64,000 nucleotides of DNA, taken from assembly GCA_038380795.1 (NCBI GenBank), contig CM076268.1:27103501-27167500 (forward strand), written 5' to 3'. This document shows, one piece after another, positions 48,001 to 60,335 of this stretch. Source of the stretch: Pyrocephalus nanus (Eukaryota > Chordata > Aves > Passeriformes > Tyrannidae). The first letter of the stretch is position 1; each line of letters starts with the position of its first letter. Made by a program: the position numbers and the translations under genes. The notes below the pieces were generated by a model. It worked only from the letters and a program-made list of their open reading frames with translations. It did not search any database and had not been told where the DNA came from.

Positions 48001-51000
48001 GAGCTTTAGTTTGGCCATGTGTCTAATTAGGTGGCTTTTTTAGTGTGTGCTCTGTATAGGCTAATTAGAAGAGTCTGGCCTACATCCAGGCTATTTCGTC
48101 CTTAAAGATTTGGTTGCTCCACAGCACTGTTGGAACAGATTTGTCTCTGGTTCAGACTGCGAATGAAAAAATACCACAGGTGGCAGAATATGAGCACAGA
48201 GCGTTACCTGCCTTGTTGATGAAGACAGACTGTAAGTCCTAAATGGATGATATTGGCACTTGTGAAAAGTCAGTTCTGTTCCTCGCTGATTATCAGAGAC
48301 ATTTCAGCAAAATGCCCAGCAAAGCTGCAATCACAGTAATTGCATAACAATTGCAATCACAGGCTTGTTTGGCCTTTCTGGAAGCAGAACATCTATTTGT
48401 TATACAGCTGTGGATAGGTTTGCAAATGACCTGGCAGTATCTGGTTTGTTAGTGAACTGCGCCTTGCTGAAAACCTGTCTGGGGATTAGGAGTAATGTAT
48501 GGACAGAAATTTATGGAATCTATTTTAGCTGAGCTTGGCACAACATAGAGAAGTATCCAAACAAATCCCAGCATCTCAGAGGCAGCAAGGGAGCAAGGAA
48601 GCTTTAAAAACTGAAGTCTTTGGAGATATGTTTTCCCCCCCATTGCTTTTCCTGGTTTCTGTTTTCACTTCATATCATATTTATTACCTCCTTTCTACTC
48701 ACTTCACTGTAATACTTAATAAGAAATTCTATGTTTTCTTGTCAAAGATAGGGACTACTGTCACTTCCACACTTCAGAGCAGTGTACAATAATGGCCAAA
48801 CTTGAGAAAACTCAGGGCAAAATTTATTGTTTCTTGAAAGGCAGGACTTTCACCAACTGTGCAAAATGTAAAATGGCCAGAGCAGGAGCCTAATGTTTTG
48901 TGTAACTCTATTAGCAGGCATATTTCTGCCCTTCTTTCATACCCTCGATCATGGTTTAGCGCTCTTTCTCACTATTTCTTGCAATTGGTGGTGGGTTTAT
49001 TTCTGCTCCACATAGTCCCAGATGCTGACGATATGAACTCTAATCCTCACACTAGAGCAGGGAATTGGTTTGCTGGAATGTGTGCAAATATAAAGGCCAA
49101 ATCCTGAGCTCAATTTGTGCAGCAGAATGGAGCTCATCAGTTGCAGAGAGCTGTAAGACCTGACCCTGCATCAAATGAAATTGATTGTGGCATAGAGGTG
49201 GTGAGGCTACGCAGACACTGGGCAAGGAAGGATATGTGTGATATTACTGGTGTACAGGTAACAAAGAGCTCTTCACTCACTTGAAAATTGCAAGAGAACT
49301 TCAGAGGAATAAAGTTGTGCAGGTGGATTTCTCAGGCAGCCCCTCAGGCAGTATTTCAGCTACCCTCTTCCACTTATGGGACCAGGAAGTGCTGCTGTTA
49401 CCCAGTTAGCAGATGCCATCCCTCCCTTGCCTGTTAACACTCTGTTCAGGTGGCTATTATGTCCTTCCTATCTATTTCTGTCTGTCCTGTTTTAACTCTG
49501 CTACTCATGTTTTGTGCTTGTTCTCATTTGCACTCTCGATTGTTTGTTGGCCCTATTTCTTTTTTCCCCATTAACCATGCTCCTCTTTGGAGGTGTTCAA
49601 TGTAAATCAACAAGGATGAGTCAAATTTGGATTTGGCACAAAGCAGCCATCTGGGCTGCAAGCCTTGCTCTGAGGCTGCAGGTCTGTATGTGGTTTTGGT
49701 GAGGGATGCTGTAGATGAGTGGGCAGAAGGCATCAGCTGCTGCTTTTAATTACACTCATAGGTGCACAATGTGGAAATCCAAAGTGAGGCTGATTTCTTT
49801 GCTATTTTTTCTCTGCATTTTTACCTCACTTACTGCTACTAGAGTCATTTCTCACAAACCTATCAGTTGCCTTGAGAAAACCTGTCCCAAAGCTTGAAGC
49901 TCCTTCTGAACCTTAAACAAATCATATATTGCAGTCAGGAGGCCTAAGATAGACTTAGGGTCATTGTGTTCTTTTCATTCATTTCTGACTCAAGAAGGAA
50001 CACGTGTGGTTGTGGCAGCAGGGAATGGCTGTTTGGCTCAGTGGTCTTCACTTAGCTCATGACTTTTCATGGACTTCTGGTGTCCTCAGTCTTGCCCAGA
50101 AAGTTACATGTTTGCCCACAGGTGGAAGTAAGTAAGTCTTCCAGGTTTACCACACAGCACATTGAGGGAATGGGAAAGATGCAGAAGATAACAAGTGAAA
50201 GGTCATGTGGGAGTCAGAATACCAGTCCCAAACAAAGTCAAAGAGTCATCGTAAGCCACTAAATGGGGTAATTCTTGCTTGAGAGTCAAAGGACAGCATG
50301 GTTCAACATCATCTTCCTAATTTCCAGAAAAGGGAATATGAAAATACAGTGGAGGGTAAGAAAGCTGAACCTATGGTGTCAAAGTGCAAGAGGCTTCAGT
50401 TAGAACAAGAGAGGAGGTGGAAACCGAGCCAGCAGAGACAGGAACAGATTGTGCCAGCAGTAGGAGCTGAAATGGAATCTTGAGCAAGTCTGCAGCATGT
50501 AGGAACATTGGTGACTTCGGCAGGAGCTGGTGCCTTCCTCCTCAGGAGGAAGATAAATAAAATGCATGCAGGCTGTCCCTGTGTTATCATGGGGGAATTT
50601 TGGCATAGTGTGTCTTCTTTATGTTATTTGTTACTCCAGATCAAGGGTCTGACACTCTCTGATATAACCGTTAATTGACAGTGGTTTCTCAAGTCACTTT
50701 CTGATTCCACAAAGATTGAGAAGGTGATCTGTTTTTCGTAGGTCAAAATACATGATTCCTCAGCCTGCTTTGGGTAGACATCACTATTCAGCATTTTGGG
50801 AGGGACAAAATGCCTTATGTTCCTATTCCCAGAGAATTTCCAGACACAGCTTCTAAAGCTCATTATATTTTTCACATTATCACAAACTAGGGTGTTTTTC
50901 AATGACTGTTGCTTGGCCCTTTGATCAGCTAACCTTATGAAAGAAGCAGAATTAATTTAAATCTCTGACTAGGTAAAAAAAGCTATATTTCTTTTCTTGC

Positions 51001-54000
51001 TGTTGAAGTAATCATGTCTGGAGTGAGTTTTGGAGTTCAGACCTTCATTTTTAACCCTAAGGAATGAAAAGCCCTTAAACCTCTAGAAGAGGGTAAAAGC
51101 AAGGATATATGGAATTAAAAAAAAACCAAGCCTCAGAGGATAAACTGCACAATGAATTATGATTCATGCTGCAACACAGATTGGAGCTTGTCTCGCACAA
51201 GGAATCATCAGGAAGCAACAAGTAGTTAAGCACAAACCCAGTTCATGCCTGCAATTTAATGGCAGGAGCCAATCCTTGATAGGCATGTTTGTTGTTACAG
51301 TGAGCATGACGAGTTCATTTTGGATGCTGCCACCTGAAGAGCATCGCTCTCTTCCTCTCTGACTCAAGCATAAGCACGTAATAAGGTGACCTTACATGAG
51401 GCTTGATGTTTCAGGCAGTGTGTATCCTGCTTGGAGTAACATTACCGGAGAATTTTGGCACATGCGGGCGCACTGACAGATTGTAAAACCATACTGAAAT
51501 CCAAGGAAAAGAAGCTGTTGCCTCAGATGGCTCTCCATCCATTGATGCAAGCCAGCAAGCTCTTCCCCCTTGCGTTTCATCCCAAGATTTGTCTGGGTTT
51601 TTTTTTTATCTACCTCCTACTTACTGACAAGGTGATAGGGTGCTGCTGAGTGTGGGGATCGTTCCAGCTGCTCTTTAGTTTTAAGGACTTCATTATCAAT
51701 TCACAGCTGTACAGTTTAACTGGAGAAAGAGAAGGCAAGCATAGCTTCTTTTCTCCTACTGTTTTTATCTAGTTGCCTTGTTCACATTACTCCTGTATCC
51801 CTATTTTCTGAGATTAAGAGCAAATAATGGTTCAAAATATGGCAACCTTAATGTGTGTCTGTTCCTGTGATCAGTCCTGCAAAACCCTGTCCCCCTTGCT
51901 ATGACCATGCTGGTTACAAGTTCCAATAACCTCATTTGCTGGAGGAGGTGTGAGTGCCCCAGAACTGTGTTCTTGTACTGATCAGATTTTCCTGAGAAGT
52001 GATCATGTCTTTCCTCACTGTCTCTGATGTCAATTCTTGGCATATTGACTAACATTAATGATCTAGGAGAGAAGGTTCTCCATGTCCCTTTTCATTAATG
52101 GAGAAGTTCATGCACTTTGTAAAAAAATTATGAATTTCATTGATTTTGGAAATTCTGCAGTTCTGAGGTGAATGTTCCTCTTGAGAATGACAGTTTTGCT
52201 ACTTGTGCTGTTTATTTTTATGGTGCTTTATGTCCTTGAGGTTTCAAAGGTTGGAATATACTAGGAAAAGCAGAAAGCCAAAAAGCAAATAATGTTTAAC
52301 ATCTGTTAGGCATTCGGCTGACAAAGTGAAAAGGGAATATGGAGTTATTGCTAGTTTTTAAAAACTGAAGGTTTATAAATTGAAATAGCCCAAGCGAAAA
52401 TCTCAAAATGACATAAAATTTGGCTTCAATGGTTCAGATTATTAGGTTTTGTGGGGTTTTTTTTGTGATTCCTTCCTTCCTGCTGCAAACACTCTAGGGA
52501 CACTTAAGCTACTGAGTGATGATAGGCAGATAGAACTTTCTGTGCCTTTAGGATTGCTACAAAATTCAGAGCCCAGATATACCATCCTGTGGTGAGCTAA
52601 GGCCAGGGAAGCCCCCATGCCATGGTGGGAGAGCAACAGAGTGAGGTGTGTGTCTAGGGCAAGAGGGTGAAGCCCTCTTCATCCTTTCTGAAAGGGTCTG
52701 ATTGCAGGGTGACAGGAAAAACTTCAATAACTCTCCCTGAAGACATTAGCATTAAGGATGGCCTGACTTAGTAATCTTTACCTTTCTCTTACAAGAAACT
52801 TTTTGTCATACTGTCCAGAATAACAAAATAGCAAAGGCCAGGAGCTGTGCTAGTGAATGGTGTCAGAGACTGCAGCCTTGCAGACAGCCACCCCTGCAGC
52901 CTGTGCAAAGCATAGAGAGGGTTAAACAGCTGCTATTGGCATAAGAAAATCAGCTACCTGAGCTACCCTGAGAGAGGAATAGCCTCAGCACCTCTTCCAT
53001 TGGGACTCACAAGCTCCCAGGCAGGTTCTGCCCCTGAGCTCCTTCCTGGAGGTGCCCGTCTTCCTTTCACCCTCGTTGTCCCTTCAAAATGTGTGGGTTG
53101 GGGAGTAGCCAGAGCAGGTTGAGGTGAGTGCCTCTGCTCGCCCAACTGGGGAGCTCCACCTGTTTCACACTGGGAAAGTGTCTGTGTCTCCCATCGTGCC
53201 TGTGGCCAAGGTCTCTAAGACCCCGAGCACCCTCTTTACTATATGGTTTTCACCACAGAACTGTAAAACCAAACAAGGACTTAACAACGAGTAGAAAACC
53301 ATTTCCTGCCTCATTCTTTCTTGCCTGTGAGTGGGGTTAATTCTCATTGTGTGTGTTCTCAGTAGTGTACAGCAGTCATGCAGCTCCTGCAGAGAACAAG
53401 ACCAACCCTGCCAGGATGCTCAGTACCATGAGGGATTGTTCTGTGGTTCACAGGCTTATACCCATTTGTTGGCCACGAGGGGCCCCCATGCATGTATAAA
53501 TATGCTTTGGGACTAGCTCTGCATGCCTTGTTGACCAAGGCTGTTAGCTGTTACTGTGACAGACATGATAGCTGGAAAAAATATGAATGAACAGCAGTGG
53601 AGAAGTAGCATTACCTCAGAAAAGATTCATATTGAGCAATTTGACAGTGGGGAGTGCTTTCTTCAGACAGAAGTTTCCAGTAACGGGGAGAACTTGGTTT
53701 TATTCAGTGATTTTTTTTTTTTCTTTATGTCTTTGCATCAGAGCTCATTTGTTTCATACTGATTAAAAGAAAAAGCTTTGGAACTAGCAGAAATGATTTA
53801 CAGTTTAGTTCTTTAGAATAGCAAAATCAATCAAAATATTTTAAAAATAGAAGATAATAACTGGAGCTGCTCATCAAGATTTAGGACTAACTGCAGGCTT
53901 GATTGAGGACTCTAAAATTAGCTTTTATTTTATTTTTCATGTAAGCGTGTGCAAAGCACAACATAATAATTAACAAACTGAATTGTCACTGAAAAATGGC

Positions 54001-56644
54001 TTAACTGGATCTTTGTAGTAGATTAAAATACACTATCTTTTTCTACTGTAAATCTCTTCAGCAAATGTTCACTGCAGGCAGCATGGTTTGCACTCTATCC
54101 CAGAAAATCAAGGTTTAGTTAATGATAAAAAGGACAAAGAAGATGTGATTATAAGAAACTAGACCTAAAATGCAGTTTTACTTTTGAACGTAAAACATTC
54201 TGCGTTGCTCCAAAATTGTAACAAAAAATTGAAGTCTTTGTGCATCCTGATAAATAAGAACAGGTTATTTCTAAGGTAAATAAGTTTTGCGCAGAACACC
54301 TTATAGGCACAATAAGGCACTCTGGAGACTGATCCTTATTCCACTTAGTCATAATGCTGGGCTGTACTGAAGTCACTTAGCTGCTCTATTGCAAAACTGA
54401 AAATACTTTAATACATCATCTAAATGCAGCATCTGGGCATCTGTTCCAAATGTGGTTGGTCTCCTTCCTTCCTTCCTGCAAAATAATGGTACTTCTTTAT
54501 TCAAATTACCTTATTTTGTACAGGCCAATGGTGTTGTTATGAGAAAAAAGCAAAAGTTAATTGCTTAAAATAAAAGCAGAAAAGTATTTCCATCATGGGA
54601 ATTGATAGGGATTTGTGTAAGACCCAAATTGGCTCTCTCTTGCTGCCTTTAAATTAATATAATTTATTATATCTTTGTGTGTGTGGAAACATTTCATAAT
54701 GAGTTAAACATTTTCTTCAAATAATTGCCATATTTAAGCTAAAATTTCAGTTACCTACAAAGACACAAATGCTTTAAGATAGAAAAAGAATTAAACTTCT
54801 CACCGTAGAGGCATCAAATCAAATGTCTTCATTTCAAAGTGGTGTGGGGTTTTTTCCTGGAGGAATTAATTCCAGAAGAAATCTGGTCAAACATTAGCAA
54901 AGCTGTGCAGTCAATCCAAATACTTGGACATGTATTTTTATTCATGGGGGAAAAAAAAATCTGAAAATGTTTTCCCAGCTCACATAGTTGAAACAGGCAG
55001 AACTTTTTTATCCTTCTATGACCCCCAAGTCCTGGATGGCTCTTTCACTTAGGCCTGAACTTCTTCTAAATAGAAACTACCAAATCCAGGGCTGTTTCAT
55101 GAACCATAAAGTACATTAGCTATCAAAGGGAATGGAAACTTTCCTCCATTTACTGAAGAATTAATAAGCAAAGTGCAATGACGGTTACAATTTAAGAGGC
55201 AGGAGCGCAGCCCTGGTTGCCTGGAAACAGAAGGATGCCTTTGGAAAGTCACACCAGGCTTGCTTAGGAGAGCAGTTCCAACACAAACTGATGCCCATCT
55301 TGTCCTTTTTAAAAACATGACTTTTCTCATTGCTTTTTATCTACAGTTCAATGAGTTCCAAAATTCATTTAGTCTTTACCATGTATTCCAGTGTGAGGAT
55401 ATAAGAAGTGGTAACCAGGAATTAGAGGTGGACTTTAATAATGGTCCCACATCCATACTCTGAAGAAATGATCCAGCATTCAGATTTCATAACTGCTCTT
55501 CTTCTTATACTGGCGATCAAACTGCTCAGGAGTGTTCAAACCTGGGTCAACCTGTATAAATAGAGCAGGCAGGTTTTGCCAGAAGCCATTTATGAAGCTG
55601 GGCTCACTTTAAAGCCTGTCTTTCATCTTAACCAAGCTGATTTAAAGCAGTGTGCATAAAGTAAGTTATATGTCTGCAGGAAAACTAATTTCAAATTCTG
55701 ACCTGTTGTGGGAAAACCAAAAGTAATCACTGTATTAACATTGCCAATGCATTCAATTTTCATGCATGCTTTCCATGCAACTTCAGCAGCCAAACCACAT
55801 AAATAATATCCCCTGCAGTAAAAATACCCTAGGAATTCAGTATATATTATGTCTTATGAGTATGACATTAAAATTAAACCAGAGCTGTAAGGCAGCAGGT
55901 TAGTAGAAAGTTTGTAAGTTTTTATACACATTCTAACAAGCCTGGGACTGTGCTCTTGGGTTGGTCCAGCACCAGTTCAACACAGGCCAATCACCAGCTC
56001 CAGAGGTGCCAAGCTGAGTTAGACTATTCTGCCAGCTTTCACCTGTGACATTTTGCAGGCATATTGAGATCTGGGGACACAAACCTTAACCCTGCAGTCA
56101 AAGGAGTAATCATGTAATTCATTTGAAATGACCCTCAGGAGTAGTCTGAGGAACTCAGCTGGGGTCACCTTCACAACAGAGCCCCATCTTTGGGCTGTAA
56201 TGACCATGTGAGAAGGAAATGCAGGTATCACAGGTTTTAGCATCACAGGCCTTTGAATATGATTACTAACTTGATGAAAGTATACAGATTGTCACCTAAT
56301 TTTGGGGTAAAAAAAAAAAAATCAATATCCAACAGTTTGTCTAAAATATGTCTGCCTTCAACTATTATTTGTGCCCACTGCAAGTGAGAGTGGGAAATGC
56401 CTTGCCTTTTGAGTTGTGTTTTGCAGAATATTTAATGTTCTCAGCTTCTGAGTAGCAAAAGTAAGTAGACACACTAAGAACAGACCTTGTCAGAATCTCC
56501 AGGCATGGAAGGAGTTACTTGGTTCAAAAATGAGTAAATAAAAAGACCTCAAAATCTACTTTAGAGGGCAGAAGGGGGTAGATTCAGGATACCAACCCTA
56601 TGCCTTACGCATTTTTCTATTTTACTGCTGGAACCTTTCATTAC
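48001..56644. other. Long unique stretch without recognised gene
   Basis: AT-rich to moderately GC (a GC-richer part at about 52,850-53,500). It has many short open frames on both strands, none with splice context or recognisable family. An X-box-like sequence is noted at 55216-55228. Confidence 0.45.
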
Positions 56645-56703
56645 CATAGTTTCCCCCTGTGTTAAGGTGGAGATAATGCATTTTCTGTAGGACTATTGTG
56701 ACA
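56645..56703 (+). mobile_element. Possible MIR SINE core relic
   Basis: CATAGTTTCCCCCTGTG, TGGAGATAATGCATTTTC and GACTATTGTGACAGCTAGTG resemble the central MIR core (the CAGTTTCCCCATCTG box, then GATAATA, then GTTGTGAGGATTA). It is short and diverged, so tentative. Confidence 0.42.
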
Positions 56704-59700
56704 GCTAGTGCTTTGCCAATAGCTTTGATGGCTTTGAAGGAAAAAATACTCTATCTGTTTAAATTTGAACTGACAGAACATTGTGAATCAGGTGCAGATG
56801 GATTTGACCAGATTCCTGTAGAGCCCTTGATTGTGTGAGGTATGGTGGTTTTATCAAATACAGCATTCCTTTTTTCATAGCTTCCCAAACCATCATGATA
56901 TCCCCCCATGACCTGAGACTTTTGCTAAGAATTGTTTGTTCTTGCATAACTCCTCTGTGTGCTGAGAAATAGGAGGAATTTTTCATGACAGTCTTTGTGC
57001 CTGGTAATTTTATCAGTTCTTATCAGGTTTCAGAGAAAGAAGTGGCAGTAAATTGGATGTCTTACCTTGAAAAGCTTTCAAAAAGAAAACGTGACATGGT
57101 GAATAGATGCCTGGAAGGTAAGGGTTTTTTTATTCTTGGGTTGCAGGAACACAGACAGGTCAATATGACAGAGAGTTATGATAGTATTCATGAGGCAACT
57201 TTCCCTTTGCCTTGAGAGCTTGCTGTAATGGCTTGAGAAACATGCTCCACTGTGGTGGCTAAATGGCAGATTGTCTCCAGAATCAGAGGCTGGGGGAGTG
57301 GTGACAGGTCCTGAATGCCAGTAAAGAGCTGATGATTTCTGCAATTTGCCAGTGGCTGTGAAGTGCCTGAGACAGACAGCAAAGCCTTCCTTTTTACTTC
57401 TTTTGTGTGTGTTTATCAGAGTGCATAGAGAATCTGCATGGCAGCTCAGACAAGTAAATAGTTTTCTTGTGTCAGTGGGTCACATAGCACCAGGCATTTT
57501 GGCGAACATAGGAACCCCTCTAATTACAACATTCTGGGATCTTAAAATGGTTCTTCTCAAATAAATGAATTAAACTTCATATTATAAACCCAAAGGAAGA
57601 AGGGGAAGTGGTCAAGGGGGAATCTCTTGAGTATAGCCAGTCTTCAGAAATGGTCTATTTGTGTAAAATCTGAATGTTAAAATCGGTGAACATCCAGCTG
57701 TGGTTGGGTTAAATCTTCTACTTTATTTTTTTAAAATACTAGGATTAATGTCTACATTTCATTATTTTTCCTAGCTCTTTTCAGTACTCCAGGGCAACAC
57801 TTTAGCTGGCATAAATCAACATTATTAGGCATGAGAGTATAACAGCAACTGAGACTCAAGAGCTTGTATTGGATGGGTTGATTTACATTTAGCTTTACCT
57901 TCATGGTTCCTTTCCCCTGTGTTGTTTTTGTTGTTTCTTTCAGTTTGTTTTCCTGTCTGTGAGACCTCTTCCTCAACACCAAAGAAATAAGCATGTCACA
58001 TCTATTACAAAGGGACTTGCTTACCATTGCTGTAGATCCCTGTGTTTGAGGCACTCACATCAAATCTTCCACTGCTAGAGCTTGGCATGTTATGGCTCAC
58101 GTGCCACTGCTTACTCTTGCTGAGGCAGCATCCCCAGTCAGTGCTGGCAGTGAGCAGCTACGAAGGCAGCATCGATCTTAGCCTTCTTCATGCACTGTCT
58201 GTGCCCAAATAATGCCTTCCAGCCTGCAGGAAGGCAGGTTTTGCTGTTCTTAATTGACATATCAGGAAACAGAAGCCAAGAGGAGCCATCTAGCCTGCCT
58301 GACCCTGTTTGCAACCTAACCATGGATATACACCCAAGCTCATGAGCTCTATTTTCTGCTGCTTCTGTGATGAAATACACTCAGTGACTAGCACAGCCAA
58401 AAGGAGGCAGATACTCCAAACAAGAAGCAAGCACATACACATCAGGGTACAAATTATGGGCTAAGCAACTACAGTTTTGTCTGATTTAGATGGAATACAC
58501 TTGGAGATGTTGAGAGAATTCAATGGATTCAGGATTTTGTAATCCATCTGCTGTTGGGAGAGGCACAGAGAGCCTGCAAGGAACAGCTCCCTAGACCAGA
58601 GCAGACAGGTCCTCTCTAAGCAGTTCTCCTTACCAAACAGAAGAATAGGGGTTATATTCTAGCTGGCATGTGGGATGCCCTACTGGACACAAGCATTCCA
58701 GCTAAATGTGTTATCATGGCACATATTTTGCAGGCAGGTGATTTAAGCTTTTTTGTTAATAATAATTATTATTATTAGACTGTGTAGAGAAAGCAGTGTG
58801 AAGAGCTCCCATTGCTCCAAGCTTGGAGGTAGTTACTGAAAGTTTATAAAGCAAAACACACTCTGTCTGCCCCCAGCTTCCCTGCAGTGCCTTCACCCGT
58901 GTTACAGCTGGGGTGACACACAGGAAAACGCCACAAAATACCCAGGGACTGCGTGTGTCTGCGAGAAAGCAGACACCAGATCCTGTGTCACAGGGACACC
59001 TGCTGGAGCAAAGCCTCAGCAACAGCTGGAGGCAGAGCCCAGTGCACTGGACCGCGGGTATGTATCTGAAATACAAGTAAATTCTCATTTAAATGCAACT
59101 AAGCTCTCATTATTTTCTTTCCTCAGCTAATTGTACTGCTCTGGGTCTTTGTTAAATTTCCCAGGCATCAGCACATGTGAGCAGATGATTAAAAATTCTC
59201 TTTGATTTACAGGATAGCACAGATGACTGACCTTGTGCCATACTATAGCACTTGTCAAAATGCTGCTTCTGTAGCAGCATCTCTTGCTCCTGCTGTTTGT
59301 GTGAAGAGTCCTGGCTTAGTCTTCAGGGAGATGTGGGGCTGCACTGTCCCCCTTGACCAGAATGCCATTTGGAGCTGACACTGATGCAAAGCCTTGAGAA
59401 AAGGGACTGTGTATTTTGTTCTGTCCCATAAGCAGAGCAGCATATTACTCCTTGCACAATGCTATGTCTAAGGACAGGCATATAAAAGTGTTACAAACAA
59501 TATCTCATGCATCCTCTTTCCTGGTCTTCAGGGAAAACAAGTACCCTCAGAAGCAAATGGAAGCAACAGACTTTATTCCTCAGGATCCACTGCCTATCAA
59601 GTGCAGAGCAGCACACACTCCTTTTTGTGGTGGGTATTTCTATCCTTGTGCTGTGGAGCTGTAGAGATAATAGCTGTTAGCACTGGCTTTAAGAGATTTA

Positions 59701-60107
59701 CTGCTTAAGCATTTAGGAATAGTAAGTCAATCACTTTAAATCACATCTCTAACAAGGATATTTGATTCTGAATTCTAAAGTAGTAGTGGTACACTTAGGA
59801 GCAGTATCATTTGGGATTGGAAAGGCTGTAAAGTACAGTTCTTTTTTCATCTTGCCCACTAAGCAAGCACTTTTGAATCATTCTCCTGCACCTGTGGTGG
59901 TGTATTACTAATTGTACAACTGATGATACCTGCTCATCATCTCTCTGTGCCTCTCGTGAGTTGTATGGCAAACAAGGAAAGTTGTCATGTTTTCTGTTCC
60001 TTCCATACAGGTTGGTTTGCCTATCATCAGACAATTCACATCCCCACATACCCAAGTCATTTATGACTGATCAAAGAGTAGTGATCTGTGAGGTATTTGA
60101 ATCTGAG
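56704..60107. other. Non-coding stretch with a CpG-retaining patch
   Basis: No gene recognised. It contains (AAT)n/(ATT)n at 58757-58777 and a GC-richer patch with small perfect hairpins at 58850-59060. Confidence 0.45.
58757..58777. repeat. (AAT)n/(ATT)n simple repeat
   Basis: TAATAATAATT followed by ATTATTATTAG, a short self-complementary trinucleotide run. Confidence 0.75.
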
Positions 60108-60335
60108 GTCCCTTTCTGAAGGGCTGCACTCCAGCCACTCTTCTTCCAGTTTATCCTCGTGCCTGGCATAAGTTACTCTGTCCTAGGTGCAGAATCTGGC
60201 AGTTTGACTTGTTCAGTTTTATCTCAATAATCACTGCTAAATCTCCCAATATATTTAGATCCCTCTGCAAGGCATCTTGAAGCTATTAATGCAGCATTTT
60301 CAAAACCAAGTATGAGATTCTGCAAACTACTGATG
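60108..60335 (-). mobile_element. CR1 LINE fragment, long 3' region
   Basis: AGGGCTGCACTCCAGCCACT, CTTCTTCCAGTTTATCCTCG, GTCCTAGGTGCAGAATCTGG, TTAGATCCCTCTGCAAGGC and CTGCAAACTACTGATG follow the reverse CR1 order. The part would sit next to the one seen at 10034-10655. It is old and mutated. Confidence 0.78.

Noticed and set aside
59801..59860. ATTTGGGATTGGAAAGGCTG, possible CR1 3' core
   Set aside because: Only a short similarity, with no octamer tail and no downstream CR1 landmarks.
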